Shown in pieces: positions 33,010-41,801 of a DNA stretch of 52,477 nucleotides (positions within the stretch are counted from its first letter, which is position 1; each line of letters begins with the position of its first letter). This stretch comes from SHLQ01 sp964562985 (lineage in GTDB: Bacteria > Actinomycetota > Acidimicrobiia > Acidimicrobiales > SHLQ01). Made by a program: the position numbers and the translations under genes. The DNA is taken from assembly GCA_964562985.1 (NCBI GenBank), contig CAZLWE010000017.1:1-52477 (forward strand). The letters are read 5' to 3'. The notes beneath the pieces were generated by a model. That model did no database searches. It saw only the letters and a program-made list of their open reading frames with translations, and was not told the DNA's origin.

Positions 33010-34371
33010 GTGAGTAATGCAAACGCTTTCATCGAGTTCCCCGAAGCTTTCACGTGGGGTGCGGCGACGTCGTCGTATCAGATCGAGGGCTCGCCACACC
33101 TCGATGGCAAAGGCCAAAGCAATTGGGACGCATTCTGTAAAGAGCCTGGGCGAATCAAGGACGGCACCTCGGGCGACGTCGCCTGCGACCATGTGCGGCT
33201 CTACGCCGAAGATGTCGCGCTTATGGCCGACCTCGGACTCGATGCCTATCGCTTCTCGATCGCGTGGACCCGGGTGCACCCGAACGGCGGGGGAGCGGTC
33301 AACCAAAAGGGTCTCGATTTCTATGACCGGTTGGTAGATGAGCTCTTGGCCGCCGGTATCGAGCCTCTTCCGACGCTGTATCACTGGGACCTTCCTCAAG
33401 CGCTCGAAGACAAGGGCGGCTGGCAAAACCGCGACACCGCCAAATACTTCGGCTCCTACACCGAGTCCGTCTTGGATCGTCTCGGCGATCGGATCAAGAC
33501 CTGGACGACGCTCAACGAGCCCTATGTGTCGGCCAACCACGGCTACGTCACGGGCGAGCACGCGCCGGGGATCACCAGTCGAGCGGCCGGATTTTCCGCA
33601 TCCCACCATCTATTGCTGGGACACGGCTATGCCGCCGAGCGGGTGCGAGGAATGACAGCCGACGCACGGCTCGCCATCGTCTTGAACTTCACCCCGACTG
33701 AGCCTGCTCATGACGACGAGGCGAGCGTCGCCGAGTGCGGTCGAGTGCATGACCTCGACAACCGTTGGTACATCGATCCAATCGCCGGAAACGGCTACCC
33801 CGAAGAGACCGGCGAGTTCTACGGATGGGAAGCCGAAGAAGTGCGTGACGGAGACATGGAACTGATCGCCGCGCCGCTCGACCTGCTCGGCGTGAACTAC
33901 TACATGCCCCAGTTCGTCGGAGCTGAAGGGCCGCTGCCAGCACCCGAGACAAGCCCCCAGAACACGATGGGCTGGGAAGTACATCCCCCGACACTGGGCA
34001 AGCTGCTTCGATGGCTACACGAGGACTACGACTTTCCCTCCATCCTCATCACGGAGAACGGGTGCCCGATGCCCGATGAGGTTCGTGAGAACGGACAGAT
34101 CATCGACGATGATCGCCTGCGCTTCGTTCGTGACCATCTGATCGAGGTCCATGGCGCTATCGCCGATGGCGTTCCTGTCGAGGGCTATCTCGTCTGGTCG
34201 CTATTCGACAATTTCGAATGGGCATGGGGTTACGGACCGACCTTTGGCATCGTCGAGGTTGACTTCGACACACTTGAACGGCGACCGAAGAAGAGTGCTG
34301 ATTGGTACCGGGACGCGATCGCCGCTGGCGGATTCGCACTGCCCGACGAACCGACGACCTACCGCCTCTGA
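33010..34371 (+). CDS. GH1 glycosidase (beta-glucosidase/beta-galactosidase)
   Basis: A 453-residue TIM-barrel enzyme without signal peptide. The acid/base is Glu170 (TTLNEP) and the nucleophile Glu349 (LITENG). The N-terminal GAATSSYQIEG is the GH1 signature and the C-terminal SLFDNFEWAWGY completes the sugar-binding site. GH1 members cleave beta-glucosides, beta-galactosides or both; its place after lacZ suggests beta-galactosides or cellobiose-like sugars. GTG 33010 is the first possible start before the conserved region; there is no ribosome binding site. Its last 13 bases overlap the end of the convergent helicase gene. Confidence 0.94.
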   Translation: MSNANAFIEFPEAFTWGAATSSYQIEGSPHLDGKGQSNWDAFCKEPGRIKDGTSGDVACDHVRLYAEDVALMADLGLDAYRFSIAWTRVHPNGGGAVNQKGLDFYDRLVDELLAAGIEPLPTLYHWDLPQALEDKGGWQNRDTAKYFGSYTESVLDRLGDRIKTWTTLNEPYVSANHGYVTGEHAPGITSRAAGFSASHHLLLGHGYAAERVRGMTADARLAIVLNFTPTEPAHDDEASVAECGRVHDLDNRWYIDPIAGNGYPEETGEFYGWEAEEVRDGDMELIAAPLDLLGVNYYMPQFVGAEGPLPAPETSPQNTMGWEVHPPTLGKLLRWLHEDYDFPSILITENGCPMPDEVRENGQIIDDDRLRFVRDHLIEVHGAIADGVPVEGYLVWSLFDNFEWAWGYGPTFGIVEVDFDTLERRPKKSADWYRDAIAAGGFALPDEPTTYRL

Positions 34372-36179
34372 CGCTTGTCGTCGACGTATTCGCGGGCCTT
34401 TGCCCGTTTGCCCTTCACCGTGGTCTTGTTGATGGCAGCAACGACGTCACCAATGGCCTTGTCCGGAACGCCGACAACCGAATAGTGATCATGGATGCGA
34501 ATCGGGCCGATCTCACGTCCGGAAAGGTCGGTCTCGTTCGCGATGGCGCCGACGAGGTCGCCAGGCCGAACTCCGCCGCGAGAACCGACACCGATGTAGA
34601 CGTAGCCGGTGTTGGGATCTGGTGCTCGGCGCTGCCCCTTGCCCCGCTCGGCTCGGTCACCCGACTTGCTGCGGCGATCGGAGAAGTCACGGTCGCCGCG
34701 GTCGCGGTTTCGCTTGTGCTTCCCCTTGCCCTTCTGGCCTGATGCTTCTCGTTCGTAGGTCGCCGATGCGTCGGGGATGTGGTCGTCCTCTGCCACCGAA
34801 GACTGGCTCTGGCGAAGCAAGTGCAGCGCGGCGAGTGCGATCGTGCGCTCGGATGCTTCACCCTTGAGGTCGTGCAGCACTCCTTGGAGCTCATCGAGGT
34901 CTTCAGAAATCAGCGCAGCACGGACGTCTTCAACCATGCGGCTTCGCCGTTGCTCGGCAATGTCCTCAGCTTTGGGAATCCGGTGCACCGGTATGTCGCG
35001 ACCGACGAGACGTTCGATGTTCTTCACCAGGCGATGCTGGCGAGGGGTCGCAAACGACAACGCCGTGCCCGTGCGCCCGGCACGCCCGACCCGACCAATG
35101 CGGTGCAGGTAGCTTTCCGGTGCGGTGGGCAAGTCGTGGTTGATCACGTGGGTCAGCGTGGACACGTCAAGGCCGCGAGCCGCAACGTCGGTTGCGACGA
35201 GCAGCTGTGCGGTGCCGTCGCGCAGGCGGCCCATGACCCGCTCGCGCTGGGCTTGGTCCATTCCTCCGTGGAGAGCTTCGGCCCGGTAGTTGCGCTGGTT
35301 GAGGGCAACGGCGAGCTCGTCGACGTCGTTGCGTGTCCGGCAAAAGACGATGGCTGACCCGGGCTGTTCAAAGTCGAGGACTCGAGCGATAGCTGCAGCC
35401 TTGTGCATCTTCTTGACGACATACAGGCGTTGCTCGACGAGAGGAACCTCGTCGCTCTTGTTGGCCTTGATCGCAATCCTGTTCGGGTCGTTGAGGTGCT
35501 TCTTGATCAGCGAGTTGATGCGAGGTGGCATCGTCGCCGAGAACAGCACGGTCTGGCGATCCTTGGGTGCATGGCCCAACAACAGCTCGATGTCTTCGGC
35601 AAAGCCCATGTCGAGCATCTCGTCGGCTTCGTCGAGAATGACCGTGGCAAGACCGTCAAGGGACAACGAGCCTCGGGCGAGGTGGTCGATTGCCCGGCCC
35701 GGCGTAGCCACGATCACCTGCGGGTTGTTGCGAAGCTCTCGCGTTTGCGGGCCGATTGGCTGGCCGCCGATGAGCTCGGCCACACGAACACGAAACTCTT
35801 TGCCATAGGAGCGAAATGCCTCGGCGACTTGGCTGGCGAGTTCGCGGGTCGGGGCGAGCACCAGTGCGCTCGGAAAGGATTCTCGGCCTTTGGGGAGGGC
35901 TTCCAGCGCCGGCAAGGCAAACGCCGCGGTCTTGCCGGTGCCGGTGGCTGCTTGGCCTACGACATCAACGCCCGTGAGTAGCACCGGGATGGCTTCGCGC
36001 TGGATTGGCGTGGGTTCTTCGTAGCCTAACTTGTCGAGGGCCTTGGTGAGATCTTTGCCTAGGCCCAAGCCACGGAAGCCATTCGGGGGTTCGGGTGCGG
36101 CGTCAGGCTCGCTGACTGGCTCGGAGTCGAAATCGAGTTCTAACTCGGGCCCGGTAGGACTTACGGAAATATCAGCCAC
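34359..36179 (-). CDS. deaD: DEAD-box ATP-dependent RNA helicase (DeaD/CsdA type)
   Basis: A 606-residue RNA helicase for ribosome assembly or mRNA unwinding. Q motif PTPIQREAIP, motif I ATGTGKT (Lys83), PTRELA, DEAD (DEADEMLD), SAT, and the second-domain motifs ATDVAARGLDV and HRIGRVGRAGRTG are all present. The C-terminal part has a basic linker and a DbpA-type RNA-binding domain (VYIGVGSRGGVRPGDLVGAI) and ends in a basic tail. An acidic N-terminal tail of about 35 residues precedes the core. It starts at GTG 36179 with a weak AGGG site. It shares a symmetric -10 box with the oxygenase gene. Confidence 0.96.
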   Translation of the reverse strand: MADISVSPTGPELELDFDSEPVSEPDAAPEPPNGFRGLGLGKDLTKALDKLGYEEPTPIQREAIPVLLTGVDVVGQAATGTGKTAAFALPALEALPKGRESFPSALVLAPTRELASQVAEAFRSYGKEFRVRVAELIGGQPIGPQTRELRNNPQVIVATPGRAIDHLARGSLSLDGLATVILDEADEMLDMGFAEDIELLLGHAPKDRQTVLFSATMPPRINSLIKKHLNDPNRIAIKANKSDEVPLVEQRLYVVKKMHKAAAIARVLDFEQPGSAIVFCRTRNDVDELAVALNQRNYRAEALHGGMDQAQRERVMGRLRDGTAQLLVATDVAARGLDVSTLTHVINHDLPTAPESYLHRIGRVGRAGRTGTALSFATPRQHRLVKNIERLVGRDIPVHRIPKAEDIAEQRRSRMVEDVRAALISEDLDELQGVLHDLKGEASERTIALAALHLLRQSQSSVAEDDHIPDASATYEREASGQKGKGKHKRNRDRGDRDFSDRRSKSGDRAERGKGQRRAPDPNTGYVYIGVGSRGGVRPGDLVGAIANETDLSGREIGPIRIHDHYSVVGVPDKAIGDVVAAINKTTVKGKRAKAREYVDDKRQRR

Positions 36180-36207
36180 GGTCGGCCCTTCAAAACGTCA
36201 ACCCTCC

Positions 36208-36223
36208 ACCCTAGGGTGAAGTC
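36208..36223. promoter_or_regulatory. Symmetric bidirectional -10 between the helicase and the oxygenase
   Basis: ACCCTAGGGT (36208-36217) is a perfect palindrome that reads TAGGGT on both strands, the two boxes sharing TA. On the plus strand it is six bases before ATG 36224, giving a leaderless oxygenase mRNA. On the minus strand RNA would start near 36201, about 22 bases before the helicase GTG. Confidence 0.6.
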
Positions 36224-37204
36224 ATGGAAACAGGTGGCACTATGCCGATTGACACCGTCGACTTTTCTTCGCCAGATGCCGCAGTAGCTTTCGGCGCAGC
36301 CTTGGAGCGCACCGGGTTCGTGCAACTCACAGATCACGGCCTCGACCCCGATGTTCGACAGCGGTACCGAAGCGCATGCGATGCGTTCTTCGATCTACCG
36401 GTCGAGCAAAAGCGACAGTTCATACATCCCGAGCCCGAAGCCAACCGCGGCTACAGGTCGCGCGGTAGCGAAGCGCTGAGCTACTCGGTCGGCGAGGAGT
36501 CGCCGCCCGACCTCTTTGAGAGCTTTAACGCCGCCCCTGACCCATCGGTTCCGCACCGGCTGATGCAGAACACCCCGTGGCCCGACTCGGTCGTGCCAGA
36601 GTTCTCTGGTGCGCTCGAGGAGATGTTCGCCGAGTTCGCGACGCTCGCCCAGCGCCTTGACACCATCATCGAGGATCTGACCGGCTGGGCCGATCTCGCT
36701 GCGAACTCCGGAAGCGGCCCCGACACGTCGGCGGCGATCAACTATCGACCGGATCCCGATGGCGCTGAACGAGTCCTCTCCGGACAGCAACGTATGGGCG
36801 CCCACTCGGATTACACCAGCTTCACAATCCTCGATGCAGAACCCGTTCGAGGTCTCCAGATCATCGATAGTGAAGGCGAATGGGTCGACATCATTCCCGA
36901 CGCCGAGGCGGTGTTGGTCAACGTCGGCGACCTGTTGGCAATGGCGACCAACGATCACTGGCCATCGATTTTGCATCGAGTGGTTCCAATGGAGGCCGGC
37001 GGCGCCCCGTTCCGCCGTTCGGTGGCGTTCTTCCACTATCCAAACCTGGATGTCGTTGTTGAATCGTTGCCCAAGTTCGTAGACGGGGCCGCTAACTATG
37101 ACTCGGTGCGAGTGGAAGATCACCTGCTCGACAAGTTCATGTCGACCAAGGAGAAGCAAATCTCGAAGTCGGTCATGACCACCGCAGGTCGGCTCGATCA
37201 ATAG
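36224..37204 (+). CDS. 2-oxoglutarate/Fe(II)-dependent oxygenase, isopenicillin-N-synthase-like
   Basis: A 326-residue oxygenase of the DIOX_N plus 2OG-FeII_Oxy architecture. The iron ligands are His194 and Asp196 (MGAHSDYTSF) and His251 (SILHRVV); the oxoglutarate-binding Arg-x-Ser follows in FRRSVAFF. The N-terminal domain has TGFVQLTDHGLD. Such enzymes hydroxylate or oxidise small molecules, and the substrate cannot be predicted. ATG 36224 is set by the leaderless promoter; a second Met follows six residues later. No biosynthetic cluster surrounds it. Confidence 0.92.
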   Translation: METGGTMPIDTVDFSSPDAAVAFGAALERTGFVQLTDHGLDPDVRQRYRSACDAFFDLPVEQKRQFIHPEPEANRGYRSRGSEALSYSVGEESPPDLFESFNAAPDPSVPHRLMQNTPWPDSVVPEFSGALEEMFAEFATLAQRLDTIIEDLTGWADLAANSGSGPDTSAAINYRPDPDGAERVLSGQQRMGAHSDYTSFTILDAEPVRGLQIIDSEGEWVDIIPDAEAVLVNVGDLLAMATNDHWPSILHRVVPMEAGGAPFRRSVAFFHYPNLDVVVESLPKFVDGAANYDSVRVEDHLLDKFMSTKEKQISKSVMTTAGRLDQ

Positions 37205-37417
37205 GCAGCTTTTTGGTCTTCAGTACTCGAGTTTGGCTCGCGCTCACCGTGACCGGTCCCGACTGCCCTCACGTTGCGTGAGTAATTCGTCACATCAATT
37301 ACTATTTGGGTAATTATTCTCAGACAACGGTGCCCCGGCAGTACTAATCTATGCTTGTGGCTGGCCTTCGACGGATCTAAATGAGGCCCAGGAAATCGAT
37401 AGGAATAAGGAACAATA
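37205..37417 (+). promoter_or_regulatory. Promoter region of the PhoX-like gene
   Basis: This 213-bp gap is AT-richer than its surroundings. It holds an inverted repeat AATTAC-N7-GTAATT near 37298-37316 and a possible -10 (TAATCT, 37345-37350), giving a leader of about 60 bases. An AAGGAAC site precedes GTG 37418. No clear Pho box was seen. Confidence 0.4.
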
Positions 37418-39592
37418 GTGGATTTACGCACTCAGCAGCGGGGGCAACTCCGCACACGGCGGGCTGTATTGCAGGCAATGGCAGCGGGAAGCGCGATCGC
37501 GATCGCACCGTTGCCGCTCTTGGCCAACGCCGCTGGCGCCCAAGCCGTAGATGGTCCATATGGGCCGCTCCAGGCTGCCGACGCACTCGGCTTCCGTCTG
37601 CCGGTTGGATTCACCTCTCGAGTCGTTGCCCAGACTGGTCAGACCGTCGCTAACACCGGCTTCACGTGGCACGCCGCGCCCGATGGCGGAGCAGCCTTTG
37701 GCCTCACCGATGGCGGCTGGATCTACGTCTCCAACGCGGAGATCTCCGACGCACTCGGCGGAGCGTCGATGATTCGCTTCGACTCCAATGGCGCAATCAC
37801 CGATGCCAGGACGATCCTTAGCGGCACCTACCGCAACTGCAGTGGTGGGCCGACGCCGTGGGGCACGTGGCTGAGCTGTGAAGAGATCGGTACGAACGGT
37901 CAGGTCTATGAGTGTGATCCCTTCGGTGTGAATCAAGCACTGGCGCGGCCCCAGATGGGCTATTTCAGCCATGAGGCAGCCGCTGTCGATCCAGACACGA
38001 GCATTGTGTACATGACCGAGGACCGCACCGACGGCGGTCTCTACCGCTATACCCCAAACCAAGCCGGGGTTCTCACCTCCGGTTTGCTCGAGGTTATGAC
38101 CGAGGTCGCTGGCGAGATCGGCTGGGCACCGATCCCCGATCCGCGTGGCCGCCCGACGGAGACCCGATTCCAGGTCCCGACTATGAAGGTCTTCAATCGC
38201 GGCGAAGGTGCCTTCTTCGGCGGTGGCCGCCTGGTGTTCGCCACGACGGGCGATGACCGAGTGTGGGCATACACACCCGGTGACACCGCGCTTACCGTTC
38301 TCTACGACCCGCAGACCGCTGCAAATCCTGTTCTCAACGGGGCTGACAACGTCACCATCGCCGACATCGGCGACGTGTTCGTCTCTGAGGACCAGGGAAA
38401 TCTTGAAGTGGTCGTGGTTCCCGTCGAGGGCGGTTCATTCCCATTCCTTCGGCTCGAGGGTCAAACCGGCACCGAACTCACCGGCGTCGCGTTCGACCCG
38501 AGCGGAAGTCGTCTGTACTTCAGCTCGCAGCGCAATCCGGGAACGACCTACGAGATCAGTGGCCCCTTCCGAGCACCGGCCGACCCGGTGCCTCAGGCAG
38601 CGCTGCTTGCAGGCCCCGTGGCGATACCTGGCGCGGTCAACATTGTTCCGTTCACCTGTTCGCTCGACGGCAATACGTTGTCGTGGACCAATCAGGGTGC
38701 ATCGGAGTATTTCGTCCGCTCGGTCAACGGTGGTGGCCAGCGCTTCTTGGGAACCGTAGCTGGCGGAGCGCCGTTGCAACTCACGGTGACCGGTACCGAC
38801 GAGCAATACCTGGTCCGTCATTGGTTGGATGGTGTCCGCACTGATGCGTTCTGTCCCGGTAATTCGCCTGATCCCGCTCCAGGGCTCGAGCCGTTCACCT
38901 GTTCGCTCGACGGCAATACGTTGTCGTGGACCAATCAGGGCGCCGAGGAGTACTACGTGCGGTCGGTCAACGGTGGTGTCGAACGCTTCTTGGGAACTGT
39001 TGTTGCCGGGTCTCCGTTGCAGCTGGCGGTAAGCGGTACCGATGAGCAGTATCTCGTGCGTCATTGGTTGGATGGTGTCCGCGCTGATGCGTTGTGTCCC
39101 GGCAACCCGGGCGACCCCGCTCCAGGGCCAGCGCCGTTTGCCTGTTCGCTCGACAACGGTGTGCTTTCCTGGAACGACCAAGGTGCCTCGCAGTACTTCA
39201 TCCGGTCGATCAACGGTGGAGTCGAGAGCTTCCTTGGTGCGACCGCTGGATTGTCGATTGCCGTGACCGGCACCGACGAGCAGTACCTGGTTCGTCACTG
39301 GACCGACGGACGCGCTGACGCCATATGTGATGGCAACCCAGGTGCGCCCGCTCCAGGGCCAGCGCCGTTTGCCTGTTCGCTCGACAACGGTGTGCTTTCC
39401 TGGAACGACCAGGGCGCGCAGGAGTACTACATACGGTCGATCAACGGTGGCGTCCAACAGTGGCTGGCTACTGTGCCCGGCAATGCGACGCCGCTATCGG
39501 TGGCCGTGTCGGGGACCGACGAGCAGTACCTGGTTCGTCACTGGACCAATGGCCGCGCCGATGCATTCTGTGATGGCAATCCGCCCGCCTAG
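37418..39592 (+). CDS. PhoX/DUF839-like exported protein with four C-terminal repeats
   Basis: A 724-residue protein. The N-terminus is a twin-arginine signal (RTRRAVLQAMAAG, Arg14-Arg15) with cleavage likely after AGAQA. Residues 45-395 resemble PhoX-type proteins of the DUF839 family (GGPTPWGTWLSCEE, GYFSHEAAAVDP, YMTEDRTDGGLYRY, FVSEDQGNLEVV), calcium- and iron-dependent phosphatases on a beta-propeller. From residue 411 come four units of 77-81 residues, each starting PF-T/A-CSLD and ending TDEQYLVRHW-DG-ADA-C-G. The units are not part of PhoX and may bind a surface or a polymer. GTG 37418 has an AAGGA site. Whether the phosphatase site is intact could not be judged. Confidence 0.85.
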   Translation: MDLRTQQRGQLRTRRAVLQAMAAGSAIAIAPLPLLANAAGAQAVDGPYGPLQAADALGFRLPVGFTSRVVAQTGQTVANTGFTWHAAPDGGAAFGLTDGGWIYVSNAEISDALGGASMIRFDSNGAITDARTILSGTYRNCSGGPTPWGTWLSCEEIGTNGQVYECDPFGVNQALARPQMGYFSHEAAAVDPDTSIVYMTEDRTDGGLYRYTPNQAGVLTSGLLEVMTEVAGEIGWAPIPDPRGRPTETRFQVPTMKVFNRGEGAFFGGGRLVFATTGDDRVWAYTPGDTALTVLYDPQTAANPVLNGADNVTIADIGDVFVSEDQGNLEVVVVPVEGGSFPFLRLEGQTGTELTGVAFDPSGSRLYFSSQRNPGTTYEISGPFRAPADPVPQAALLAGPVAIPGAVNIVPFTCSLDGNTLSWTNQGASEYFVRSVNGGGQRFLGTVAGGAPLQLTVTGTDEQYLVRHWLDGVRTDAFCPGNSPDPAPGLEPFTCSLDGNTLSWTNQGAEEYYVRSVNGGVERFLGTVVAGSPLQLAVSGTDEQYLVRHWLDGVRADALCPGNPGDPAPGPAPFACSLDNGVLSWNDQGASQYFIRSINGGVESFLGATAGLSIAVTGTDEQYLVRHWTDGRADAICDGNPGAPAPGPAPFACSLDNGVLSWNDQGAQEYYIRSINGGVQQWLATVPGNATPLSVAVSGTDEQYLVRHWTNGRADAFCDGNPPA
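38648..39592 (+). repeat. Four tandem domain repeats at the end of the PhoX-like gene
   Basis: Units start at 38648, 38891, 39134 and 39365 (codons 411, 492, 573, 650). Units 1 and 2 are near identical at DNA level in their first 50 bases, as are units 3 and 4, indicating pairwise duplication. Each has CSLD near its start and a Cys near its end, a possible disulphide. Confidence 0.9.
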
Positions 39593-39606
39593 CGACTTGC
39601 GCACCT

Positions 39607-40923
39607 CTACGCGGAAAACAACAACCAGAGACCGGCAACGGAGTAGGCGACCATAACGAACAACATCGTTTGTTGGCTGCGTACCGCGCTCCGGTGCTCG
39701 AAACCGCGGATCGCAAGGTCGTGGGCGTAGAGCACGCCGAGAACGTGTCCGACCACGATCGAGATGGCTTGCACCCAGGCGATGATGTTGACGTCGATGA
39801 CGTTCAGATCGATCACGCCGTCGGCCGCGCCGAACCAGTTCGTCGTCGGATTCCCAGCCTCATCGAAGTTGCCGAACGGATTGGAGAGCCGGAACCAGAA
39901 GCTTTGGCTCTGATCGACGAGCAACTGCGCGTAGTGCGCGACCGCGTACGCCCAGACGATCGGCAACAACGATGGGGCGAAGAGGTCGGACGCTGCCTGG
40001 TGGGAGAGTCCGGTGACCTTGGCCGTGGCCTGGGAACCGATCCAAAACAAGATGGCTGCGATACCGATCATGACGATCAGTCCGATAAGCAGCGGTGGGA
40101 ACGCAGCCCAGCCCCGCGGGCGGCCGATGATGTCGGTGAACAGCGGGCTTTCGCTGAAGCCATCGAATGACGTACCACCGAGCACGATCAAGAACGCGAT
40201 TGCGGTTCCCGGTCGCACGGTCAGGTTTGATAGCTCCGACATAGGCCTCCGGAGCACGAGGTCTCCAGATTCGGATCGGCCGAACGGCGAGATTGCCGCG
40301 ATCGTTCGAAACAACAATGCGAGTCCGTCAGCCCGTTCGAGCCAAACCCGGCCATACACCGCCAAACCGCCGATCATGATCGCGCCGTACACGACCATGC
40401 CCCAACCAAGGATCCGCGGGCTGTCGCCGCTCGGGTGAACCAATTCGAGCACCAGGAAGCCAAAGAGCAGCGCGCCGGCGACCCAGTGGTGGCCAGGGGC
40501 AACTTTACGATCCTCGGGGAACAGCTTGGCGATCGTCTCGAACGGGTTGAGGGCACTCCAGAAGTCGCCGAAGACCGCCGAGAAGATCGGCACAGCCACC
40601 CACACCATCACGTAGATAGTGACGGGCGCTAGGTTGACCGATTCGCCACCGACGTCGGCTCCGAATAGGCCTGCCGCGAGGGTCAGCCCGTAGATAGCGA
40701 GACCGACGAAGCGCAGCGCCCATTCAGCGATCGTGAGAGGAAGTGCGGTACCCGGGATAGTCCGTCGTGGCGCCTCGGCCGTCAGGCGCGGTGTACGCCA
40801 GAACGAACCGAGACCCACGAACGACAAGCCGAGCGCGACGATCGCCGCCCACGCAAACTGCCACCACGGAAGGGGCAGCGTGCCGCGTGAGCCGACGCCG
40901 TGGGCGATTAGTAACTCGAGCAT
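39607..40923 (-). CDS. Multi-pass membrane protein of unknown function
   Basis: A 438-residue protein with about ten to twelve hydrophobic segments. Conserved-looking soluble stretches include FGDFWSALNPFETIA, LGGTSFDGFSESPLF and YAHDLAIRGFEHRSAV. Related actinobacterial proteins are often labelled fenitrothion-hydrolase-like, a label I recall but would not rely on. ATG 40923 lies nine bases after the stop of the cupredoxin-like lipoprotein gene, so it is the third gene of that operon. A role in metal (copper) handling at the membrane is inferred only from that neighbour. Confidence 0.75.
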   Translation of the reverse strand: MLELLIAHGVGSRGTLPLPWWQFAWAAIVALGLSFVGLGSFWRTPRLTAEAPRRTIPGTALPLTIAEWALRFVGLAIYGLTLAAGLFGADVGGESVNLAPVTIYVMVWVAVPIFSAVFGDFWSALNPFETIAKLFPEDRKVAPGHHWVAGALLFGFLVLELVHPSGDSPRILGWGMVVYGAIMIGGLAVYGRVWLERADGLALLFRTIAAISPFGRSESGDLVLRRPMSELSNLTVRPGTAIAFLIVLGGTSFDGFSESPLFTDIIGRPRGWAAFPPLLIGLIVMIGIAAILFWIGSQATAKVTGLSHQAASDLFAPSLLPIVWAYAVAHYAQLLVDQSQSFWFRLSNPFGNFDEAGNPTTNWFGAADGVIDLNVIDVNIIAWVQAISIVVGHVLGVLYAHDLAIRGFEHRSAVRSQQTMLFVMVAYSVAGLWLLFSA

Positions 40924-40932
40924 CGGTTGCTT

Positions 40933-41790
40933 CTAGGAGACGACGAGTTCAGCGATGAACGCGTGTGACGTTTCGAACTCGATTTCGAAACGGCCCGGTG
41001 TGTCGGCGGTGAATGTCATGACCGCCGTCTCGCCCGGCAACACGTCAAGGAAAATGTCGTACCCGTGCAGGTGTATTTCCTCGGCTACGTCACTGTCGAC
41101 CGTAAGCGTGACCACATCACCTACTGATGCTTCGATGCGTTCATCAGAGTCGAGTGTGACAGCGCCAGACGCGAACACCGCAGCGACCGAGAGGTCAACC
41201 TCAGGCTCAACTGTTTCGCCCACGCCAATGGCGGTTGCCGCTGCGCGGATAGGCACGCCGTCGATGGCATATGGAGCGTGGTTGTTGGCGCTGAGCTCGA
41301 CTTCGACCACATGCTCACCCTCGGGGATCGTGACCTGATGGCTGAGCTCGAAGAATCGCTCAACACGTTCGCCGTTGACGTAGAGGTGCAAGTGTCCTTC
41401 GTTGTCGATGGGCTCGCCGTCGAGGTTCTCCTCGGTAATGGTGAAGTTGGTCAAGGTGACAGCGAGGTCAAAGACGCCGGTTTCTCCGGACTCGGTGAGC
41501 TCGATGGCCACCTCGGGGGTAGGCGCATCGGCATTCACCTCGAGCACGTCGCTGTGCGACGCGGCGCTCTCGTCGTCGTGGGAATGGGATTCCTCAACCT
41601 CTTCCAGTGCTTCTATGGCTTCGTTGTCCGCCGCGTGAGATGCGTCGGAGGTGGTCGCTGCCTCGATGGGCTCCTCGACCGCTTCTTCGACGGCGTCTGC
41701 CGCCACGGTTGTGGTTTCACTGCCGCATGCCGATGCGATGATCGCAACAGCAAAGAGTGCGCTTAGTACGCGCAAGAATTTTCTACCCAT
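40933..41790 (-). CDS. Cupredoxin-like lipoprotein with His-rich linker
   Basis: A 285-residue lipoprotein: signal ending in AIIASACGS (Cys22), then an acidic linker with ESHSHDDESAASHSD, likely to bind metal. Residues 95-180 form a beta-rich domain (LTNFTITEENLDGEPIDNEG, HLHLYVNGERVERFFEL, NNHAPYAIDGVPI) like DUF4399-type proteins. The last 85 residues look like a cupredoxin fold (VTLTVDSDVAEEIHLHGYD, FTADTPGRFEIEFE, TSHAFIAELVVS), although the usual Cys ligand is absent and the His residues would have to suffice. Copper binding is inferred. ATG 41790 has an AAGGAA site. It lies between two membrane protein genes on the same strand. Confidence 0.8.
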   Translation of the reverse strand: MGRKFLRVLSALFAVAIIASACGSETTTVAADAVEEAVEEPIEAATTSDASHAADNEAIEALEEVEESHSHDDESAASHSDVLEVNADAPTPEVAIELTESGETGVFDLAVTLTNFTITEENLDGEPIDNEGHLHLYVNGERVERFFELSHQVTIPEGEHVVEVELSANNHAPYAIDGVPIRAAATAIGVGETVEPEVDLSVAAVFASGAVTLDSDERIEASVGDVVTLTVDSDVAEEIHLHGYDIFLDVLPGETAVMTFTADTPGRFEIEFETSHAFIAELVVS

Positions 41791-41801
41791 GTGGGTTCCT
41801 T

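Noticed and set aside
37266..37285. GTGA-N8-TCAC as a CRP/FNR site before the PhoX-like gene
   Set aside because: Spacing between half sites is two bases too long for the CRP/FNR family.
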